A stretch of 64,000 bases of DNA, taken from the NCBI GenBank assembly GCA_030446715.1, contig JAUJMU010000010.1:154880-218879 (forward strand). The letters are read 5' to 3'. Every line of letters starts with the position of its first letter. Position 1 is the stretch's first letter. The position numbers and the translations under genes are program-made. The notes under the pieces are model-generated. The model was not told the DNA's origin and made no database searches. It saw only the letters and a program-made list of their open reading frames with translations. The stretch comes from Cytophagales bacterium. GTDB taxonomy: Bacteria; Bacteroidota; Bacteroidia; Cytophagales; 172606-1. Below, piece by piece: positions 48,560-57,324 of the stretch.

Positions 48560-49954
48560 TTGTACGCCGTCGTTGACATTGAAACCACCGGAAGTCGCCC
48601 CGGCGATGACCGCATCACCGAGATTGCCATTCTCATCCACGATGGGGAAAAGGTAATCCGGACGTTTACCTCCCTGATCAATCCGGAGCGTTCCATTCCT
48701 TTCCAGATTTCCCAGCTGACCGGCATCACCGACGAGATGGTGCGGGAAGCACCCCGTTTTCCGGAGGTGGCCCGCCAGATTGTGGAATTCACCGGTGGCA
48801 TGGTCTTCGTGGCGCATAACGTCCGGTTCGATTATTCCTTTCTGAAAGCCGAATTTGGCAGCCTTGGTTACAATTACAGCCGCAAAACCCTCTGTACCGT
48901 CCGCCTGAGCCGGAAGCTGATCCCCGGTCTGCCATCTTACAGCCTCGGTAAGTTGTGTGAGAGCCTGAAGATTCCCCTGAAAAACCGTCACCGGGCCTTT
49001 GGCGACGCCGAGGCTACTGCCATTCTGCTCGACCGGATGCTCAAGCTGGACCAGTCGCCGGAAATCGTACACTACATTGAAGGCGAAATCAAAGCCCAGA
49101 CGCTGCCGCCGCGGATCACCCGCGACCAGGTGCTGGCCCTGCCCGAATCTATCGGCGTGTATTACTTCCTTGACGAAAGGGGGCAGATTATCTATGTCGG
49201 CAAAAGCGTGAATATCCGCAGCCGGATCATCCAGCACTTTGCCATGGATTACAAGAGCCGCAAATCCATTGAATTCAAGGAGCGGATCGCCGATATTTCC
49301 TTCGAACTCACCGGCAGTGAGCTGGTGGCCCTGCTGCTGGAATCCGACGAAATCAAGCGGCTGAAGCCGCCCTACAACACCGCCCAGAAACGTTCAGGCG
49401 GCGCCTTCTGGGGCCTTTATGAGGATGTTGACAAAAGCGGCTACGTAACGCTGCGGGCAGACAGAGTCACGGGTAACTCAGAGCCGCTGACCACCCTCGA
49501 AAATTTTCAGAAAGCCCAGAATTTTCTTTACCGGAAGATTGAGCAGTTTGGCTTATGCCTCCAGAAGTGCGGACTGCACAAAACCGGCGGACCCTGTTTC
49601 AATTTCCATATCCGTAAATGCAGTGGAGCCTGCCTGGGCAAGGAGTCGGTGACTGATTACAACCAACGGGCCGGACAGGCCATCCAGAGCTTCAGCTTTT
49701 CGGAAGAAAACTTCCTGATCATTGGTCCCGGCCGGAACAAGGATGAAAAGTCGGTGGTGTGCGTGGAGAGCGGCATCTACAAAGGTTTCGGGTATTTTGA
49801 ACCTGAATCAGTGGGTAATCAGGTGGCTGACCTCAGGAGTTGCGTAAAATACTATGCCCACAACCGCGACATTCAGAAAATCATCTGCGGACACCTTCGC
49901 AAGAACCAGAAGGACAGGCTGGTGCGGTACGAGACAGGCGAGGTCATGCAGTAG
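48560..49954 (+). CDS. DnaQ-like exonuclease fused to a UvrC-type GIY-YIG nuclease
   Basis: A 464-residue fusion. Residues 1-165 are a DEDDh 3'-5' exonuclease: motif I VVDIETTG, motif II AHNVRFDYSFL, motif III HRAFGDAEAT. Residues about 190-280 are a GIY-YIG nuclease: GVYYFLDERGQIIYVGKS with R at NIRSR. A cysteine-rich segment near 340-365 (LCLQKC, GPCFNFHIRKCSGAC) matches the UvrC/Cho Fe-S-like pattern. The start is TTG at 48560 (MYAVVDIE). The organisation is like DNA-repair or polymerase-III-epsilon fusions known in other phyla. The role is probably nucleotide excision or damaged-end repair. Confidence 0.87.
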   Translation: MYAVVDIETTGSRPGDDRITEIAILIHDGEKVIRTFTSLINPERSIPFQISQLTGITDEMVREAPRFPEVARQIVEFTGGMVFVAHNVRFDYSFLKAEFGSLGYNYSRKTLCTVRLSRKLIPGLPSYSLGKLCESLKIPLKNRHRAFGDAEATAILLDRMLKLDQSPEIVHYIEGEIKAQTLPPRITRDQVLALPESIGVYYFLDERGQIIYVGKSVNIRSRIIQHFAMDYKSRKSIEFKERIADISFELTGSELVALLLESDEIKRLKPPYNTAQKRSGGAFWGLYEDVDKSGYVTLRADRVTGNSEPLTTLENFQKAQNFLYRKIEQFGLCLQKCGLHKTGGPCFNFHIRKCSGACLGKESVTDYNQRAGQAIQSFSFSEENFLIIGPGRNKDEKSVVCVESGIYKGFGYFEPESVGNQVADLRSCVKYYAHNRDIQKIICGHLRKNQKDRLVRYETGEVMQ

Positions 49955-50058
49955 CAGAAAAAGAACCCTGTCTTCAGCCTGCGGAAAATGGTCAGCTCTG
50001 TATTTCTTCCGGCCATGTGGCTTTTTAGTAAATTGCCTCCGGCCAAAACTTTTCAGCA

Positions 50059-51054
50059 GTGATCCGTAAACTTCGAAAGCAGGAAATCAGGGACGACGAA
50101 AGAGACCTCGGTTTCGGCACCAGGCTCACTGATCCGTCTACCCGTCTGCTGAACCGCGATGGCAGCTTTAACGTGAAGCGGCGCGGACTTTCCTTCTGGC
50201 GCGGATTTGATCCTTACAGTTACCTCATCCGTGCACCCTGGGCGCGGTTTACCGGAGTCATTCTCCTGATTTACACCCTTGAAAATATTCTGTTTGCCTC
50301 CATATACATGGCCGTGGGCATAAAGCACCTCAACGGCGTGGTGGGAAGAACTTTCTGGGAGCAGTTTGCGGAAGCTTTCTTTTTCAGTTCCCAGACAATT
50401 ACTACCCTCGGCTATGGCCGGATCAGTCCGGTCGGCTTCTGGGCCAGTTCGGTAGCCGCACTGGAGTCTATGCTGGGCATTATGGGGTTTGCCCTGATTA
50501 CGGGCCTGCTCTATGGCCGTTTTTCCCGTCCGATGGCAAAATTGATCTACAGCAACAAATCCCTGATCTCACCTTATCAGGATGGCATTGCATGGATGTT
50601 CAGAATAGCCAATATCCGTGAAAATCAGTTGATTGAAGTCGAAGTGCAGGTGATGCTTTCCCGGATTGAGCAGATGGAAAATGGCAAGAAAGTCCGGCAG
50701 TTTTATTCCCTGAATCTGGAACGCAGCCGGGTGAATTTTCTGGCCCTGAGCTGGACAATCGTGCATCCGATTGATGCTAACAGCCCGCTGAAGGGCACCA
50801 CACCTGACGATTTCCGGGAGTCCGACAGCGAGTTTATCATTCTGATCAAAGGCTTTGACGATACATTTTCTCAGACGGTGCACACCCGCAGTTCGTACCG
50901 CTATGAGGAAGTCGTGTGGGGTGCCAGATTCACTCCTATTTTTGAAGAGGACAGCAGGGGCCAGGATGTTCACCTCAACCTCAACCGGATTTCCAACTGT
51001 GAACGGGCCGAACTCCCGGCCGAAGTCGCCGAGGCGCTGAAGCAGGAAGGGTAG
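50059..51054 (+). CDS. Inward rectifier potassium channel (KirBac family)
   Basis: A 331-residue channel. TM1 lies at about 64-86, the pore helix with the selectivity filter TLGYG at 116-120, and TM2 at about 127-150. The C-terminal cytoplasmic immunoglobulin-like Kir domain follows (about 160-320: LIEVEVQVMLSR, FLALSWTIVHPID, FIILIKGFDDTFSQTVHTRSSY). The start is GTG at 50059. It should conduct K+ across the inner membrane under control of lipids or pH. It stands alone; regulation is not visible. Confidence 0.93.
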   Translation: MIRKLRKQEIRDDERDLGFGTRLTDPSTRLLNRDGSFNVKRRGLSFWRGFDPYSYLIRAPWARFTGVILLIYTLENILFASIYMAVGIKHLNGVVGRTFWEQFAEAFFFSSQTITTLGYGRISPVGFWASSVAALESMLGIMGFALITGLLYGRFSRPMAKLIYSNKSLISPYQDGIAWMFRIANIRENQLIEVEVQVMLSRIEQMENGKKVRQFYSLNLERSRVNFLALSWTIVHPIDANSPLKGTTPDDFRESDSEFIILIKGFDDTFSQTVHTRSSYRYEEVVWGARFTPIFEEDSRGQDVHLNLNRISNCERAELPAEVAEALKQEG

Positions 51055-51250
51055 GGCCGGATGCCGGGGTATGCCGGCGAACCTTGAAAAGGTTTAAGGG
51101 GGCAGGATACGCGCATAACCCCTGACCCGGTCGGGCTTCCTCACTCTCTGGAGAAATCTTTACTTTTGCCCGCTCAGGAGGCAAAAGTGCTTTGTCTTTG
51201 GTCACAAGTCTGCAATCTTACCTCTGCCTGCTTAAACCCCTATTACCCGA

Positions 51251-52318
51251 ATGAACAACATTGAATTTTTAACCCGCTACCTCAACAACGCGTCGCCGAC
51301 TGGCTTTGAATCTTCTGGTCAGCAGATCTGGCTGGAATACCTGAAACCTTATATTGATACCTATACCGTGGATACTTACGGCTCCGTGGTGGGCGTGATC
51401 AACCCGGATGCGCCATATAAAGTGGTGATTGAGGCCCACGCCGACGAAATTTCGTGGTTCGTGAACCACATTACGGAAGACGGATTTATCTACGTGCGGC
51501 GCAACGGCGGCTCTGATGCGGTGATTGCCCCCTCCATGCGCGTAAACATTCACACGGACAAAGGCATTGTAAAGGGAGTATTCGGCTGGCCGGCCATCCA
51601 CGTGCGCAACGTTGAAAAGGATGAGGCTCCTACCCTCAAAAATATCTTCATCGATTGCGGCGCTAAAAACAAGGAAGAACTGCTCGAAATGGGCGTTCAC
51701 GTGGGCTGCGTGGTCACCTTCGCCGACGAGTTTACCACCCTCAACAAAGACCGCTACTACGTAGGCCGCGCCCTTGACAACCGCATCGGTGGTTATATGA
51801 TTGCCCAGGTAGCCCGGCAGCTGAAAGAAAATAAAGTGGATCTGGATTACGGCCTGTACATTGTCAATGCGGTGCAGGAGGAAATCGGCTTGCGCGGAGC
51901 CGAAATGATGGCCCGCCGCATCGGGCCGGACGTGGCCATCATCACCGATGTATGCCACGATACCCAGTCGCCGATGTACAAGAAAGCTGAGCAGGGCGAC
52001 CTTTCCTGCGGCAAAGGTCCCGTACTTACTTTTGGCCCGGCCGTGCAGAACAACGTCCTTAAAATGCTGAGGGCAGTTGCCAAAGATAAATCCATTCCTG
52101 TGCAGCTGGCGTCCGTTTCCCGTTCCACCGGCACGGACACCGACTCCTTTGCCTACTCCAACAGCGGCGTTGCCTCCGCCCTTATTTCCCTGCCGCTCAA
52201 GTACATGCACACCACCGTAGAAATGGTGCAGCGCGAAGACGTGGAAAACGTTATCCGCCTCATGTACGAATTCCTCGTTCAGCTCAAACCCGGCCACGAC
52301 TTCAGGTATTTTAAATAA
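51251..52318 (+). CDS. M42 family metallopeptidase (glutamyl aminopeptidase-like)
   Basis: A 355-residue dizinc aminopeptidase. The first ligand block is EAHADEI (H63, D65). GRALDNRIGG gives the bridging Asp, and AVQEEIGLRGA gives the catalytic Glu pair. VCHDTQSP and the MHTTVEMV C-terminal His block complete the set. The enzyme trims N-terminal residues from peptides in the cytoplasm; substrate range in the family varies. The stop codon is part of a TAAGTGGTAAGTGG array that forms the left arm beside a four-helix-bundle pseudogene. Confidence 0.94.
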   Translation: MNNIEFLTRYLNNASPTGFESSGQQIWLEYLKPYIDTYTVDTYGSVVGVINPDAPYKVVIEAHADEISWFVNHITEDGFIYVRRNGGSDAVIAPSMRVNIHTDKGIVKGVFGWPAIHVRNVEKDEAPTLKNIFIDCGAKNKEELLEMGVHVGCVVTFADEFTTLNKDRYYVGRALDNRIGGYMIAQVARQLKENKVDLDYGLYIVNAVQEEIGLRGAEMMARRIGPDVAIITDVCHDTQSPMYKKAEQGDLSCGKGPVLTFGPAVQNNVLKMLRAVAKDKSIPVQLASVSRSTGTDTDSFAYSNSGVASALISLPLKYMHTTVEMVQREDVENVIRLMYEFLVQLKPGHDFRYFK

Positions 52319-52350
52319 GTGGTAAGTGGCAAGTGATTAGTGGTAAGTAG
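52316..52350 (+). repeat. Left arm of inverted array around the four-helix-bundle gene
   Basis: TAAGTGGTAAGTGGC then AAGTGATTAGTGGTAAG begins in the M42 stop codon and faces the arm at 52756-52788 in reverse complement. Confidence 0.75.
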
Positions 52351-52372
52351 GGGCAGGCCCATGGGCCTGCCC
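52351..52372. repeat. Perfect 22-bp palindrome, GGGCAGGCCC type
   Basis: GGGCAGGCCC, AT, GGGCCTGCCC. It is another perfect palindrome beside a word-like array, here directly after the left arm. Confidence 0.8.
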
Positions 52373-52392
52373 TGCCAGTCAAAAGCAGTATT

Positions 52393-52743
52393 ATGAAAGT
52401 AAAGCGTTTTGAGGATCTGATAGCATGGCAGAAGGCAATGGATCTTGCAGTGCTGATTTATGAAAATTTTGGCGGGCTGAAGGATTATTGATTCAAAGAT
52501 CAGATTTGGCGGGCCGCCGTATCAATTTCCAATAATATTGCCGAAGGCTTTGACCGGACAACTATTCCGGATTTTATCAGATTTCTGACCATTGCAAGAG
52601 GTTCATGCAACGAAGTTAAATCAATGCTCTGCCTGGCTGAACGGCTCAGGTATTTGCCTGCGGATGTAATCGGTCAGTTGATAGAAAAATGCAGCGAAAT
52701 CTCCCGGATCATTTATGGACTTGTGAAATCACTTCAAACCTGA
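52393..52743 (+). pseudogene. Four-helix-bundle protein (23S rRNA IVP-like) with an internal stop
   Basis: A 116-codon frame reading MKVKRFEDLIAWQKAMDLAV, FKDQIWRAAVSISNNIAEGF, and DFIRFLTIARGSCNEVKSML, typical of the four-helix-bundle family linked to intervening sequences in 23S rRNA genes and homologous to Avd. A TGA at 52489-52491 replaces the usual Gly in DYGFKDQ. No frameshift is needed. Family members are small helical proteins, some of which bind nucleic acids. It is flanked by facing word arrays, which makes a cassette-like unit. Confidence 0.85.
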
Positions 52744-52755
52744 TAACTCATGAAT

Positions 52756-52788
52756 TACTTACAACTTACCCCTAATCACTTACCACTC
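52756..52788 (-). repeat. Right arm of inverted array around the four-helix-bundle gene
   Basis: ACTTACAACTTACCCC then TAATCACTTACCACT. Its reverse complement matches the array at 52316-52350. It ends just before the panB start. Confidence 0.75.
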
Positions 52789-52790
52789 TG

Positions 52791-53606
52791 ATGAGCATCC
52801 ACTCCGAAATAAAACGCATTACCACCCACATTCTGCAGGAGATGAAGGGGAGGGGAGAAAAGATTTCCATGCTGACGGCCTACGATTTTTCGATGGCCCG
52901 CATGGTGGATGCCGCCGGCATGGATATTATTCTGGTGGGTGATTCGGCTTCCAACGTGATGGCCGGGCACGAAACCACCCTGCCCATTACCCTTGACCAG
53001 ATGATCTATCACGCTTCTTCGGTGGTGCGGGGCGTGAAAAGGGCACTGGTGGTAGTGGACCTGCCGTTTGGTTCGTACCAGGGCAATTCTTCGGAAGCGT
53101 TGCGGTCGGCGATCCGGATCATGAAGGAATCGGGAGCCCACGCCGTAAAGATGGAAGGTGGCAGTGAGATCCGGGAGTCAGTGGTCCGGATACTCAGTGC
53201 CGGGGTGCCGGTGATGGGTCACCTTGGCCTGACGCCGCAGTCCATTTACAAATTTGGCACCTACGCCGTCCGGGCCCGGGAAGAGGCCGAGGCAAAGAAA
53301 CTGATGGACGACGCAAAACTGCTGGAAGAATTGGGCTGCTTTGCCATTGTGCTGGAAAAGATTCCGGCCGCCCTGGCAAAAACAGTTTCCGAATCCGTAA
53401 CCATACCCATGATCGGCATCGGGGCCGGCCCGCACGCAGACGGACAGGTGCTGGTGGTCCACGACATGCTGGGCATCAACAAGGAGTTCAGCCCGAAGTT
53501 TCTCCGCCGCTACGCCGACCTGAACACGATTATCGAAGAGGCCATCGGCAACTATATCCGCGATGTGAAAAACCACAGTTTCCCGAATGAAAAAGAAGCG
53601 TATTAG
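52791..53606 (+). CDS. panB: 3-methyl-2-oxobutanoate hydroxymethyltransferase
   Basis: A 271-residue enzyme adding a hydroxymethyl group to 2-oxoisovalerate, the first step of pantothenate synthesis. The signature [26 protein letters not shown] is near the N-terminus, and [16 protein letters not shown] follows. [20 protein letters not shown] and [21 protein letters not shown] are all present. Length is normal, and the Mg2+ and substrate residues look intact. The start codon lies only a few bp after a word array arm, so its promoter may be within or before the array. No other pan genes are nearby. Confidence 0.96.
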   Translation: MSIHSEIKRITTHILQEMKGRGEKISMLTAYDFSMARMVDAAGMDIILVGDSASNVMAGHETTLPITLDQMIYHASSVVRGVKRALVVVDLPFGSYQGNSSEALRSAIRIMKESGAHAVKMEGGSEIRESVVRILSAGVPVMGHLGLTPQSIYKFGTYAVRAREEAEAKKLMDDAKLLEELGCFAIVLEKIPAALAKTVSESVTIPMIGIGAGPHADGQVLVVHDMLGINKEFSPKFLRRYADLNTIIEEAIGNYIRDVKNHSFPNEKEAY

Positions 53607-53639
53607 CATTTGGCTAACCGTTGCTGATTACCCGTTGTG

Positions 53640-53735
53640 AGTTGTCCGGTTTTGCGGCTGCCCCTACGACTTATGACTTTAGAATAGTACAGACGCCATG
53701 CATGGCGTCTCTCCACTCATGACTTACGACTCTGG
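53640..53735. repeat. CGTAAGTC-type element with palindrome, overlapping the next gene start
   Basis: TACGACTTATGACTTTAG (53664-53681), then a perfect palindrome at 53691-53710, then CTCATGACTTACGACTCTGG (53716-53735). The last arm overlaps the start of the pseudouridine synthase gene. Confidence 0.65.
53691..53710. repeat. Perfect 20-bp palindrome, GACGCCA type
   Basis: AGACGCCATG followed by its exact complement CATGGCGTCT, with GTAC before and CT after, matching 998-1017. Confidence 0.85.
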
Positions 53736-54408
53736 ACTTCCTTTCACCGTCCTCTACGAAGACAATCACCTGATTGCCGTCAGCAAAAAGGCCGGCATTC
53801 TCGTGCAGGGCGACCAGACCGGCGATGTGCCCCTGCTGGACCTGGTGAAGGAATACATCCGGGAAAAATACGGCAAGCCGGGGGATGCGTTCCTCGGCAC
53901 TGTTCACCGGCTGGACCGGCCCGTCAGCGGACTGGTCCTGTTCGCCCGGACCTCCAAGGCACTGGAGCGGATGAACGAACTCTTCCGGACCCGCAACGTG
54001 CAGAAAATCTACCGGGCCGCCGTTGGCAGAAAACCGCCTCAGGACCAGGGAACCTTGAAAAGCTGGCTGGTTAAAAACGAAGCCAGCAATACGGTCCGGG
54101 CGTATGGCAAGGAGGTGCCCGGCAGTCAGTACGCAGAACTGGACTACACCCTTACCGGCAGATTCGGGAACATTTACATGCTGGAAGTAAATCCGCTGAC
54201 GGGACGGCCCCACCAGATCCGGGTTCAACTGGCTGGCATGGGCTGCCCGATTGTGGGTGATCTCAAATACGGCTATCCTAAGCCCAATGCTGACGGCAGT
54301 ATTCTGCTTCATTCTTTCAGTCTTTCATTCGTTCACCCGGTCAAAAAAGAACCCATTGCCATTGAGGCCCCCCTGCCCAAGACCGGGGAATGGGAGCTTT
54401 TAAGCTAA
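53719..54408 (+). CDS. RluA-family pseudouridine synthase
   Basis: About 229 residues of the RluA/RsuA-like fold that converts uridine to pseudouridine in RNA. The catalytic Asp motif is HRLDRPVSGLVLFART (HRLDR) near residue 63-67. The substrate-binding PLTGRPHQIRVQLA segment and the HSFSLSF C-terminal strand are present. No S4 domain precedes it. The start is unclear: ATG at 53719 lies in a repeat arm (MTYDSGL), and 53698 lies inside a palindrome. The repeat seems to supply the start codon. Target RNA (rRNA or tRNA) is not decided. Confidence 0.87.
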   Translation: MTYDSGLPFTVLYEDNHLIAVSKKAGILVQGDQTGDVPLLDLVKEYIREKYGKPGDAFLGTVHRLDRPVSGLVLFARTSKALERMNELFRTRNVQKIYRAAVGRKPPQDQGTLKSWLVKNEASNTVRAYGKEVPGSQYAELDYTLTGRFGNIYMLEVNPLTGRPHQIRVQLAGMGCPIVGDLKYGYPKPNADGSILLHSFSLSFVHPVKKEPIAIEAPLPKTGEWELLS

Positions 54409-54529
54409 AGCCCATCCCGCTTTACTTCCGCAGGGTTAAGCTTTGCAGGGGTAAAGCGAAACGAATACGTGTTCACGGGCCGGGAGGCCCTGCCAAAATT
54501 CGTCACCTGGCAGGAGCCAGGTGAATTCG

Positions 54530-54572
54530 GCAACAACTAATAACGAACAGCCAATAACCAATAACCCAAGGT
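54530..54572. repeat. CAATAACC word array next to a stop codon
   Basis: CAACTAATAACGAACAGCC then AATAACCAATAACCC lies directly after the end of the minus-strand oxidoreductase gene. It is another word family, of the kind seen at 33825. Confidence 0.5.
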
Positions 54573-55907
54573 CTACACCTTCGGAAACTTCCACGGCTCC
54601 CGGTAAGTGGGCTTGATAAGGGCCGTTGCTTCCTTGTCGCCGGGGAAGGAGTTAGTCGCTTCATCGTAAACCACTTTGCGGCCGGTGCGGAGGGCGATAT
54701 TCCCAAGGTGCGAAACAAGGGCGACTTTCCGTGCCGTTTCCACGTCGCAGGCTGGTTTGTTGCGGCTCCTGATGCAGTCCACGAAATTTTTTACGTGAAT
54801 GGCTAAATCCTTGCCGCCGCCCCGCTGCTCCGGCATGGCCGGGATCAGGAACTGGCCGTTGTCTGATTCCGGGAAGAGCCGCCACTTGTCGCGGTCCACT
54901 ACCAGGGTGCCGTTGGTGCCCACAAAAGCCACGCCGCAGTAGTTGTTTCCGTACAGGCGGGCGGCCGAAACGCCCATGCCGTGTTCCCAGGTGATGGCGT
55001 AGTCACCAAAGTCGTAAAGGGCCATCTGCGTATCGGGCGTCTGCATGCCGCTGTCGCGGAAGGCCAGTTTGCCTCCGGTAGCCACCACTGATTTTGGCAT
55101 TCCCGAGTTCATGCCGTACAGGGCAAAATCAATCAGGTGAACGCCCCAGTCAGTCATGATTCCGCCGCCGTAATCCCAGAAATACCGCCATGAGCCGTGG
55201 TAACGGTTTTTATTGTAGGCTTTCTTCGGAGCCGGGCCCAGCCACATATCGTAGTCCACACCCTGAGGAGCGGCTTCGTCGGGCAGGGCCGGAATGGCTT
55301 TGCGGCTGTTGTAGTACAGCCAGTTTCTGACCATGCTGATCTTGCCCAGTTTGCCCGAATGGACATACTCAATGGCTGACTGCCAGTGCGGACCACTGCG
55401 TTGCCACTGGCCGACCTGCACCACCCGGTTGTGTTTCTTTGCCGCCTGCACCATCACGTTGCATTCCCCGATGGAACCGGCCATTGGCTTCTCCACGTAC
55501 ACATCCTTGCCGGCCTGACAGGCATACACCGTCTGGAGACAGTGCCAGTGGTCCGGCGTGCCGATGATGACGGCGTCGATGTCCTTGTTGTCCAGCATCT
55601 TCCGGAAATCGGTATACAGAACCGGTTTTTTGCCGGTCATTTTCTCCAGTTCAGCGCTTCGCCGGTCCAGTACTGACTGGTCAATGTCGCACAGGGCCAC
55701 GCATTCTACTTCTGGCAGGGCTACGTGCTGCCGCAGATTGGCCCAGCCCATGCTGTTGGCCCCGATCAGCCCGATCCTGATCTTGTCGCTGGCCGCAACG
55801 GATGGTTTTGGAGTAACCGCCGCTGTAAGGGGCAGGGCAGTCAGCCCCGCACCGGCCACGATGCGGGAAGTATCGCCTAAAAAAGCTCGTCTGGAATAGC
55901 TGCTCAT
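54573..55907 (-). CDS. TAT-exported Gfo/Idh/MocA family oxidoreductase
   Basis: A 444-residue dehydrogenase with a twin-arginine signal (SRRAFLGDTSRIVAGAG, R6-R7). The NAD(P)-binding fold is IRIGLIGANSMG near residue 43. The catalytic EKPM motif is in VYVEKPMAGSIGE, and the conserved DYGGGIMTDWGVHLIDFALYG block follows. This is the common Bacteroidota group of exported sugar dehydrogenase-like enzymes. It probably acts on sugars or their derivatives in the periplasm with a tightly bound cofactor. It is intact and separate from the SMP-30-like gene upstream. Confidence 0.92.
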   Translation of the reverse strand: MSSYSRRAFLGDTSRIVAGAGLTALPLTAAVTPKPSVAASDKIRIGLIGANSMGWANLRQHVALPEVECVALCDIDQSVLDRRSAELEKMTGKKPVLYTDFRKMLDNKDIDAVIIGTPDHWHCLQTVYACQAGKDVYVEKPMAGSIGECNVMVQAAKKHNRVVQVGQWQRSGPHWQSAIEYVHSGKLGKISMVRNWLYYNSRKAIPALPDEAAPQGVDYDMWLGPAPKKAYNKNRYHGSWRYFWDYGGGIMTDWGVHLIDFALYGMNSGMPKSVVATGGKLAFRDSGMQTPDTQMALYDFGDYAITWEHGMGVSAARLYGNNYCGVAFVGTNGTLVVDRDKWRLFPESDNGQFLIPAMPEQRGGGKDLAIHVKNFVDCIRSRNKPACDVETARKVALVSHLGNIALRTGRKVVYDEATNSFPGDKEATALIKPTYREPWKFPKV

Positions 55908-56009
55908 GGAATGGGTTTGTCAATATGGAAAGCTAAAGTAGGCTTTTTTTGGGATAATATCAGCCTCGGGGCAGCTGGAGACCAGCCGTAGGATCCCAGT
56001 CTGACAGGA

Positions 56010-57253
56010 TCAGAGCTTTATTTGCAGCACAACCACATCTTTCAGGGTTTCCGGGCTGGTGAGGCTACCATCGGGCTGCAGGTTGCGCAGCTGACTGTTG
56101 GCAATAAAATAAAAAGCTTTGCCCGCAATTACACCCGTAGTCGGGATCCTGAAGTTCGGATGATTGTTTTCCAGCACTTTCCAGCCGGTTACCGATTTGC
56201 CTTCGGGACTGAGGAAAAATTGAACGATCCGGTCCGATCCGATGCCGTTCTGGACGCCGATCAGGGTGTTTTCGTGAAAATAAAGGCCATCCATTCCCGC
56301 CAGGGTGATGTGCGGCGGCGAAGTGAGCGGCGTGGTCTGGTTCAGGAGCAGGTCCATTACCACAATTCCGCCGTAGTGGGCCACGTACAACAGCCGGCCC
56401 TCTTCCCGGTGGGTGATGCCGTTGGGGTAAATGAGTTTGGTCTGCGGATTGACTGCTTCCAGCTTACCGGTTTGCCGGTCCAGCCGGTAAAGGCTGGCGG
56501 CCTCGCTGTCGGTCAGGTAAATGTCGCCGTTTTCCAGGATGGTCAGGTCGTTTAGCAGGTGCTTCCGGGTGGTGTCTTCCGGCACGTATTTTCTGATCAG
56601 GCCGCCCGTCTTCAGATCGTACAGGAACAAACCTGACCGGCCCGTTTTTTCATCGGCGCTGCAAACCCAGAGCAGCCTTTTCTGCGGCTCCACCTTCATT
56701 CCCAGCACTTCCCATAACCCATCCTGCGCCGGCCGGGTGAAATCCTTCGCCTGTCCCTTTGCATCTATCCTCAGAATTTTCCGTTTGGCGAGGCTTCCAC
56801 GAAAAAGGTTTTACCCACCGGGTCCCACGCAATTCCTTCCGGAATGAGGGCCGCATCACGGATCACGAAGCCGGCCTGGCTGCGGAGAGCCGGTTTGCCG
56901 TGGCGGACCATCTCTCCGTAACAATCCGCCTGAACCCCGGGGGAGTGGGCCGCGCGGGGCAAAGGCGGTATCCTTATCCGGCCGGTAGGCGAGGCGCATG
57001 GCCGACAACTGGGTGAGCAGGTTCAGGGAAGCAGCAGAATCGCCGTTCAGGGCGTGGGCCCGGGCCATGTTGAGCAACAGGGAAGGGTGCCGCCCGGTTT
57101 GCCGGGTAATCCCGGTCATAATGTCCAGAAAGGCCGGATAATCCTTTTTGGCCCAGGCCCGCTGCGCATTGCCAAATGCTTCATCCGGACTCTGAGCCAG
57201 GCCCGGCAGAGCCGCCAGGATAAGGAGGAAAAAGCCAAAGTACGCAGCTTCAT
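56010..57253 (-). pseudogene. SMP-30/gluconolactonase-like secreted protein, several indels
   Basis: Joined frames give about 415 residues. A signal peptide (FGFFLLILAALPGLAQ) is followed by a TPR-like segment (SPDEAFGNAQRAWAKKDYPAFL, LLLNMARAHALNGD) and a six-bladed propeller starting at LIPEGIAWDPVGKTFFV and running through DLTILENGDIYLTDS, YPNGITHREEGRLLYVAHYGG to the end. Frame changes occur at about 57238 (start), 56940, 56910 (a GA insertion) and 56785 (a missing G). The SMP-30 fold usually holds a divalent metal and hydrolyses lactones, but the ligands cannot be assigned. The frame changes may be sequence errors. Confidence 0.8.
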
Positions 57254-57324
57254 AAAATGAACAGATAAGCGTAACCAGAACCGCAGGAAATATTACGTAA
57301 TTTTAACTCATAATCAACTAAAGT

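Noticed and set aside
52393-52743. Possible diversity-generating retroelement (Avd-like protein)
   Set aside because: No reverse transcriptase, template repeat or variable repeat was seen nearby. The gene fits the general four-helix-bundle family.
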